NCBI GenBank assembly: GCA_011947345.1
Contig: JAAVTG010000565.1
Span: 310,001-374,000, forward strand
DNA: 64,000 bases
Reading direction: 5' to 3'
DNA from: Phytophthora quininea
Lineage: Eukaryota > Oomycota > Peronosporomycetes > Peronosporales > Peronosporaceae
Below the pieces are notes generated by a model. It made no database searches. It was not told the DNA's origin and saw only the letters and a list, made by a program, of their open reading frames with translations. Within the stretch, counting starts at the first letter, position 1. Each line of letters begins with the position of its first letter. Below are positions 57,893 through 64,000 of this stretch, in pieces. A program made the translations under genes and the position numbers.

Positions 57893-58639
57893 GGTCGGCA
57901 AAAGAAGACGGCGGGCTGGTGAATCCGCGAGGTGCTGATCTGGGTCTTGCGAGGCTGGAGGCAGCTTGATCGACACGACGCGAATTCAGAAGTGACTGAA
58001 GCGCAATGGATGGGAGCCCACTCACAAAGGGACAAGATGCGTGTACAAGTTGAAGTTTTTCGACGGTCCGCGCAATCGGATCATCAGATTGCTCGCGCAC
58101 TTGAGATGGGCAACGGTAACGTTTCTCGATGCTATAGTGCGTTGCCTCCAGAGGTTGCTCTACATGCTAGTCTTCCTCCTACTGCCATTGCCTTCTCGCC
58201 GTGGCTCGATGACAACAGCAACACGCTTCAGAGAATTGATGTTGAAGAACTGAGACGAGGCTATTTTGGAATGACGACGACAAAGATACTGATGTTCACT
58301 GACCGGGAAATTAGCTCTCGACCTTGGGCAATACCTTGCATGCTTTTTCGCCTCCACGACCCGTTGCCTGCTCACCGAGCAGCAGACCCAAACAGACAGG
58401 AAGTGCTGTCAATTGATAGTTGTTCTGGTACAAATGGGATTTTTCAAATTTGTCATGGTGCGAGTTTGATTAGGATCTCCTTGTTGCAGCTCCAGCACAT
58501 CGTGCCGAGCTCGGCTCAAGCAATTCAATCCCTTACCACACCGATGGGAATTGAACGCTGCGTTGTCGACCTTACCGCGGTGGGGCTGGCGGTCCTCGCA
58601 CATGACGAGCCAAGTGTTGAAAATAAATAGCTTTCCAAT
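57893..58639. other. Intergenic region upstream of PDR copy D
   Basis: A plus-strand frame of 232 codons exists here (57932-58630), but its residues show no domain and part of it is antisense to the copy D 5' region; treated as noncoding. The region includes the copy D promoter and the 3' end of the M8 protease gene. Confidence 0.45.
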
Positions 58640-60900
58640 CTACAACACCATGGCGATGATAGCGATCCAGGCAAGACTTACCAATGCAAGGGGCGCTGCG
58701 CAGCGATCTATTGCACTGCTGGTGGTTGCGCCTGTCGTGACAGTAGGTTTGTTGCCGGCGCTGCTTCCTCTAGTTCCGGTGTGGCCTGCGCTTCCTGCGT
58801 GCCCACTGTTCCCAACGCTGCCTCGGGCGTTTCCCTCGTGTCGCGATTTCCCGGTGCTGCCATCGTGTCCGGCGTTCCCGACAGTACTTCCGTTGCTTCC
58901 AGCGTGACCGACATGCCCGGTGCTCCCAGCGTTGCCTCTGCTGTTTCCATCGTGTCCAGCACTACCAGTGTGGTTGGTAGAGCTTCCAGCATGTCCGGTG
59001 GCGCCTCGGGTGCTTCCATCGTGCCCGGTACTTCCAGCGAGTCCGCCGTTCCAACCGCTTCCAGCACTACCATCGTGGAATTTCCCACTACTGCTACCCT
59101 CCGTTGGTGCACTCGCCACAGACTCGGCGACGTTGCACACGACGAGTGGATCGGGGCACGTGATGTCTCCAGTAAAGCCTGGAACCGAGAGCTTTTTGCC
59201 CTTGGCGATGCAGTTGACCGTCACATTGTCGTGGCTTTGACTGCGGGGAATGATGAGCTCCACCAGGAATGCATCTGTAGGATTCGTCATTTGGACACAG
59301 CGCATGGCATAGCAGCCAGTCTGCCGATTGAAAATGTTCCAGCCCTTGGAATCGCCGCTGCGTAGTGTCGTTGGCGTGCACTTGCAGTCGGGACAGTACG
59401 TCTCGCCCAGGGCGTTGATATCGGTGCTTCCGAGCTTGATGCGGTTCCCAGTGATAGAGCAGCTCCCCGACGAATACCCCACGTTGATCGGACAGAAGTC
59501 CGCAAACTCTTCCCTGCCACCTTTGCTAGGATATCCTGGAAAGTATTGGTACTCTGGCGGAATCGACTGGCCAACGTTGCTGACTAAAGTGCAGTACGAC
59601 CGCGACGTTCCGTCGACCGAGCAGCGTTCGACGTTGCTGGTGCAGTAGGTGTCAGCGTCGATAGGTACTTGGGTGGCGGGGTCGACGCACTTGTCGGTTG
59701 CGAACTTGCAGCCCTTGAGACGACCAAACTGCATCGTCTCGGCGGTCGAGTAGTTGACGCGGTACCATCCCGAGTCCTCGAAGAAGGCGAGTGTGAGTCC
59801 GCTGAAGACGTTGACGAAGCTTTCAACTGGTGACATATACTCCGGTTCAAACAAGCGCTCTTCCCAGTGCGACCCCAGACAGCCGCCGTCTTGCGACTCG
59901 ATCTCGGCTCCGGCCAGGGACGAGCAATTAAAATGCTGCTGCGCGAAGGCGCGGACGCGAGGTGTCACCATTTTGGCGACGACGTGATCTCTCTCGGTGG
60001 TGAATTGGACAGTATCATTCGAAGGCTGCACGTAGTAGTCGATGGCATTGCCATTAGGACACGTACCTTTCGTGAGCACGGGCGGTTGGCCGGTCTGGTC
60101 CCGCGGTGTCCGCGGGGTGCCGTCTTCGGTTCGCATCAGCGGGAAGTAGCGTGACGAAAAGCCCAGACCATGGGAAAACTCGTGCAGAGCGACAGATACT
60201 TGCCGCTCGAAATCGGCGGGGAAGTACTGAGTTGTCCTGGGCAAAAGTTGACCATAGCGAAGGTCGGGCGGTCGTACTGGTCTCTCTCACATGCGGACGC
60301 GTACGCCAGCGTCCTGCCTTGGCAGTTGGTGGTGTTTTCGGCTCGCACGTAGATAAGGAAGTCGGTGTCCGGGATGCCTGTTCCTTTCGGAGACGTGGTG
60401 CAGCCTGTGCAGGAGGTTAAAGAACACCGAGCGCAGTACCGCAGCGAGTCGAAGTGCGCGTCGGGCATTGGCATTTCGAGGCACATTTCGTTGGAATCGA
60501 TCGAATGACACGTGTGCAAGGAGGAGAAGTAGCTGGTGCAGAAGCGGTGGGCGTACAGATTCCCGCTGACGGGGACGACCTGAAGTGCTCGGCGAATACG
60601 GCGAATGGCTTCGTCGACAACCGAAAACACTTGAGCAACGGTACTGTTTGAAAGGAGAGTCAAAGTCGAGTTGTCGTAGTACGGCGTAATGCGGATCGGC
60701 TGGAAGGTTGCTGTCGAAACCTGTGCCGTTAGCGAGCCAGAGCTGGCGGTGAGTCTTCGGTTCGCGCTGAACGGGTGAATGTCGTAAATCTGCTCACCAA
60801 CGAGATCGTGATGGTCAAGAGAGTCGTGGATGCAACTTTCCGCCACTAACCCAAAGCACAGCATGAGAAGCAAGAGCAGGACTGGATGACGCCGTAACAT
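58640..60900 (-). CDS. Leishmanolysin-like (M8) metalloprotease, GPI-anchor type (one apparent frameshift)
   Basis: Secreted, probably surface-anchored zinc protease of the GP63 family, about 753 residues. Signal peptide LLLLLMLCFGLVAESC at the N-terminus. The zinc site HEFSHGLGF (HExxHxxGF, residue about 240) is followed by the third zinc His in GSHWEERLF and the Met-turn in EPEYMSP, as in leishmanolysin. A Cys-rich region follows. Residues about 600-720 are a Gly/Ser/Thr/His-rich repetitive stalk, and the protein ends in a hydrophobic tail (PLALVSLAWIAIIAMVL) suited to GPI attachment. One base appears missing in the GCCCAGG at 60237-60243: upstream reads MVNFCPGQLSTSPP, whereas the active-site frame reads RTTQYFPADFERQVSVALHE. 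All catalytic residues are intact. Confidence 0.87.
58745..59080 (-). repeat. In-gene repeat encoding a Gly/Ser/Thr/His stalk
   Basis: Within the M8 protease gene, an approximately 9-10 codon unit of the form G-S-T/A-G-H-D/A-G-S/N recurs about ten times with variation (AGSTGHDGS, TGHAGSS, SAGHDGN, STGHVGH). Typical of an extended surface stalk; length variation between strains is likely. Confidence 0.7.
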
Positions 60901-60924
60901 CCTGTTGCGTCCTCGTGCTGTGTT

Positions 60925-60938
60925 GTTGGAGAATGAGT
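60925..60938 (-). promoter_or_regulatory. Initiator-like core upstream of the M8 protease gene
   Basis: On the minus strand ACTCATTCTCCAAC matches the core of the oomycete initiator (TCATTYYNCA) 25-38 bases before the ATG; the trailing T-run of the full consensus is absent. Confidence 0.35.
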
Positions 60939-61124
60939 CTCGAGATGGCCATGAGCATCAATGTTGCCATGGCGACGAATTTAGCGGAGGGACATCAGAA
61001 GTGTTCCTGATGCCAAACAGTCTCTATAAACGTCCATGTTGCATCACAAAACTCCATTTTGGTCCAAATAACATGCATCGACTGCTGTTGACCTCCTCAT
61101 TTCTCGTCGATTTCGTCAGTTACG

Positions 61125-63528
61125 CTAGCTGTTGTGCCCCATCAGAGCGTTGAGCTCGTTCTTGTACTCCTGCATTTGCTCCTGACGCTGATTGAACCAT
61201 TTGCGTGTCTTGGCAATCGTTACGAACGCTTTTCAATCTCGTTCGCCAGCTTCCATCTCGAACGAGGCGTTAATTTGCTCTCTGCTCATCCACTTCGCGG
61301 CGAAGTTTTGAGCTTTACGAATTCCGCTAAAGCTCAGTGCCCCGTCGTGTCCATCGTTTCGTTAGGACCTCGTAGAAATGTCTCCACCTTCGCGTTCTTG
61401 GGGAAAAATGCGTCTGCCATCTCCCACGAAAAAGGTTTGTCCAGCGAGCGAATTTGGTGGTTCAGCCATTTGATTCGTCTTTCAGCAAGCTTCGCGAGTA
61501 CAGCCCACTTCTCGTCCTCTTTGTCGCGACTCGTCGAGTACGTCGTGAACTCGGCAAGTGCAGGGCCGAACAAGCTCGACTCTATCTGGTCAAACTTCTT
61601 CGTGACAGTCTCGAAAACAGTCTTATCGTTGCAACTCATCGCAAATTTCCCGAGCAGTCCAATAGAGCCGGCAGTACACAATTCGGCATCACTTAAAGCC
61701 GTTGCCTTATCCGCTGCAAACTTGATCAGTGACCCCCTCCAGTGATGAGCTCTTGCTCCAAATTGTCGGCTAGCTGCAACGCAATTGTCATCGCCGAGAT
61801 GTCGGTATTCCCATCCAAGCCCTTCAACACGGCATCGCCGATCGTGCTCCATCCAAAAGTCCGTGTCATTGAAATGACGGACGGGATCAGTAATTCTTTA
61901 TTGACCGGAGATACACGGCCCCAGAACTCCTCAAAGAATCGACTCGCAAGAGCAGGGTCACCGTTGGCAATCACGAGCTCACACACTCCACGAGCAAAAT
62001 TGACAGTGACCGTGACTGCTTTATTCTTGCGGAGTGATGCCATGGCAACATCCAAAAATGCGTTGAATGAAGGATTCTGGAACTTCTGGACCGTGCCAAC
62101 AGCGCCACCGATGGCCTCGTTCAGACTTCCAGCCGTAGCTGCGTCGTTCACGGTGTTCTGCTCTTGAAACACCTCAAGAGCAGCATCTTGGTTGATTAGT
62201 TGGAAAGTCATCTCCATTTTGGCAGCGGGCCAAGCGACAATCGCGTATTGCCCGTATGTCGAGTTTCGAGTCGCCGTCTCGTTCCCGAGATCTCCTTCAT
62301 CTTCATGAGTACTGGTCCCAAGCGACTCCCACAAACACGATAGAGATTCCAGTCCGGGATTCAAGAAGTTGAACTTTACCTCAATGTCCTCAGCGCATCC
62401 GAAACTCCCCACGTGCCGAAAAGTACGTGATCGACTCGGTGCGATTCCATTCTTCCTCAGGGCCACCCGGGTACTTGTCGCGATACTCAATCTCTTGGGA
62501 CAGCTTCACAATGAAGAAATGCAGTCGTTTCTCTAGAGGAACATCGTCATTTGCTTCCTCCAGAGCGCGGAATCTCGCACGATCGACACCTTTCAAAGCT
62601 GCCGAGACCAAATCCTCGATGCTCTTTTCCGTGTACTCGTGAGAGAGCAGCAAAGCGAACGACTGGTCTCCATGGGTCATCATCTTAATGGCGTCTGCAA
62701 GCTTCTCAGGCAGGGGATGAAAGCTGTCTCCTCGTGAGTATCTCAGTGCTGGCGGCAGGCAGACCGAGTACACCAACGAATGCTCCGCGTCCGCATAGTG
62801 CACTGCGAAATGCGGCAAGTAACTCGCCTCTTTCGCTTTCTTGCCAAAGTCGTGGTAGTATTTCTTCTCGCCATTTCGATACACAATCAAGTCTCCTCCT
62901 TCATGGAGACTTGGCGGGTGAATCACGAGCGTCGCAATCATGCCGTCTGCTTTCTCCGTGTCGCGATGCTTGGTGAGGTGGCCTCCTTCTCCATACACCA
63001 GCAACTTGTACAGCTTGCACTCCAACGGCACTTCGCAATACCCCAGTTGATCTGCAACAGTCTCCGTCAATTCTTCCATCCCAGACTTCCACCACGGGTT
63101 TTCAAATTTGACTTTGTCCAGACCAAGCTGCCAGCTCTTCCTCACATTGTCGTCAAGCAACGTCTCAAATTTGCGTCCGAACGGAGATTTGTCACTCACA
63201 GCGATCAACTTCTCTGCAATTTCTTCTCGAAGCGGAACCGAAATGGCCCCACTCCATCCACCACCAAGCCAGGAATTGCTGGCAGCGAATCTGCTTGTCC
63301 ACCGAAGGAAAACTCGCCGGCATTCTCGTCCGCCTTAGACAAAATGTTGTTGATCTTCAAACACGCAGCTCCTTTCGGTAGCGGCACGTCCGTCCTCGTG
63401 CCGCGACCACCAAACGGCCACTTGCCATTCTTGAAGTCCAGCGTCTCGTTCTCATTCCAGTCGATACTCGTGCTGCTGTCGCTCTCGTCACTATAAACGC
63501 TGCCGTTGCTGTCGCTGTCACTCATCAC
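61125..63528 (-). CDS. 2OG-Fe(II) oxygenase family protein, copy E (frameshifted, with internal in-frame deletion)
   Basis: Paralogue of the gene at 26662-29098, same strand, 34 kb away. Start MMSDSDSNGSVYSDES. Colinear blocks: GAACLKINNILSKADENAGEF; FGRKFETLLDDNVRKSWQL; VPLECKLYKLLVYGEGGHL; iron ligands in HLTKHRDTEKADGM (HxD) and HYADAEHS. Next to the distal His, copy D has ALETVTKGFRLV, but copy E passes straight to SLVYSVCLPP: an in-frame loss of 11 residues that removes the expected 2OG-binding Arg. C-terminal half: KFNFLNPGLESLSCLW ... KWFNQRQEQMQEYKNELN, stop at 61125. Frame changes near 63240, 62402, the CCCCC at 61733-61737 and near 61335; a TGA also appears near 61240 in the final frame. 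Possibly a decaying or repurposed copy. Confidence 0.68.
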
Positions 63529-63675
63529 GAACCAAGTTGAAATGAACTAGCGGGCGGTGTACAGGACATGTAGTCACTTGTCCGCATCAATCAATCAGTT
63601 TGCCTACGGTACCGAACTTTTTCTGACACGGAAGCCGTCGACAGTCGCTGCCATCTCGATCACCTTCCTCCGCTC

Positions 63676-64000
63676 ATGAAGCTTCTGGACGCGGGTCTGT
63701 GGCTCGCTCGCGCGTATGTGAAGCTGCTGCTGTTCGTGCCATGCTTGCTGTACGTCGCTGTCCAATCCCCGTTCTGTCTATGTCTGTCTCTGTGCGCCAC
63801 TCACTCTCTCTGGTCATCTTGCGTAGCTTGGAGCTCAATTTGGCGTGGAATCCCTTGGTGCTGCTCTTGCGTCGAGCGTTGCAGACTCTAACAGACAGTG
63901 ACAAGATCATGACCGACGACAACGGACTGCGGTGGCTGCAGCCTGACGAGCGTCACGGCGAACGCATCGCCATCGTGAGCTACCCTCGCTGCGGGAACTC
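63676..64000 (+). CDS. Sulfotransferase-like protein, 5' part (truncated by window end)
   Basis: Exon 1 is 63676-63749; a 77-bp GTACGT...CGTAG intron follows, and exon 2 starts at 63827 and runs off the window. The N-terminus is hydrophobic (LWLARAYVKLLLFVPCLL), suggesting a signal anchor, then LELNLAWNPLVLLLRRAL. The last visible residues, GERIAIVSYPRCGN, match the PAPS-binding 5' phosphosulfate loop of sulfotransferase-like P-loop proteins (SYPRSGNS-type in oomycetes and other protists). Probably a Golgi or membrane sulfotransferase, but only about 80 residues are visible. Confidence 0.6.

Noticed and set aside
57932..58630. 232-codon plus-strand frame upstream of PDR copy D
   Set aside because: No recognisable domain, partly antisense to the copy D 5' region, and the composition does not look like protein.
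58745..59080. CRISPR-like or minisatellite array at 58.7-59.1 kb
   Set aside because: The periodicity is codon-level and in frame with the M8 protease stalk; there are no unique spacers and the genome is eukaryotic.
1..64000. Programmed translational frameshifting as the reason for split genes
   Set aside because: Breaks occur in unrelated genes at unrelated sequences, without a common slippery site and several per gene; base undercalls explain them better.

Overview
This window comes from a eukaryotic nuclear genome, almost certainly an oomycete of the Phytophthora/Peronosporales type. Coding regions are GC-rich, introns are few and short (about 60-75 bp, GT-AG), and several starts are preceded by the oomycete initiator (GCTCATTYYNCAWTTT-like). 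The gene content also fits: a cluster of full-size PDR/ABCG drug pumps, a 7-transmembrane protein fused to a cyclase, a GPI-anchored leishmanolysin-like protease, and the cilium gene AHI1, expected in an organism with flagellated zoospores. The organism call is inference from these features.

Layout. 1-4.0 kb: three related bZIP-like/coiled-coil regulators (two minus, one plus). 4.2-8.3 kb: a PDR transporter. 8.6-10.7 kb: a tandem pair of alpha/beta hydrolases with peroxisomal C-termini. 10.7-17 kb: a gene-poor stretch with decayed fragments, including a Tc5/pogo-type transposase piece. 17-21 kb: telomerase reverse transcriptase (TERT). 21.5-23.2 kb: 7TM-nucleotidyl cyclase fusion. 24.3-26.4 kb: a kinesin with a C-terminal membrane segment. 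26.7-29.1 kb and 61.1-63.5 kb: two copies of a 2OG-Fe(II) oxygenase family. 29.4-32.2 kb: AHI1/jouberin-like. 32.3-33.6 kb: LRR-IQ-WW-EF-hand protein. 33.7-37.5 kb: a large SAPS-like/PH protein. 38.2-39.1 kb: a papain-like cysteine protease pseudogene. 39.3-57.9 kb: four PDR transporters, two of them an almost identical inverted (head-to-head) pair. 58.6-60.9 kb: M8 metalloprotease. 63.7 kb to the end: start of a sulfotransferase-like gene.

The main caveat is that nearly every conserved gene, including normally single-copy ones such as TERT, is interrupted by one or more single-base losses, about half of them in runs of four or more G or C. Flanking reading frames remain conserved on both sides. 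This looks more like consensus undercalling of homopolymers than mass pseudogenisation, although the cysteine protease (two nonsense codons) and some PDR indels of 2-11 bases look like real decay or assembly trouble. I annotate such loci as genes with apparent frameshifts and give the positions.

Functionally the genes are mostly independent. The shared themes are membrane export (five PDR pumps), secreted or surface proteolysis, signalling (7TM-cyclase, SAPS-like, EF-hand/WW protein) and tandem or inverted duplication with sequence homogenisation.
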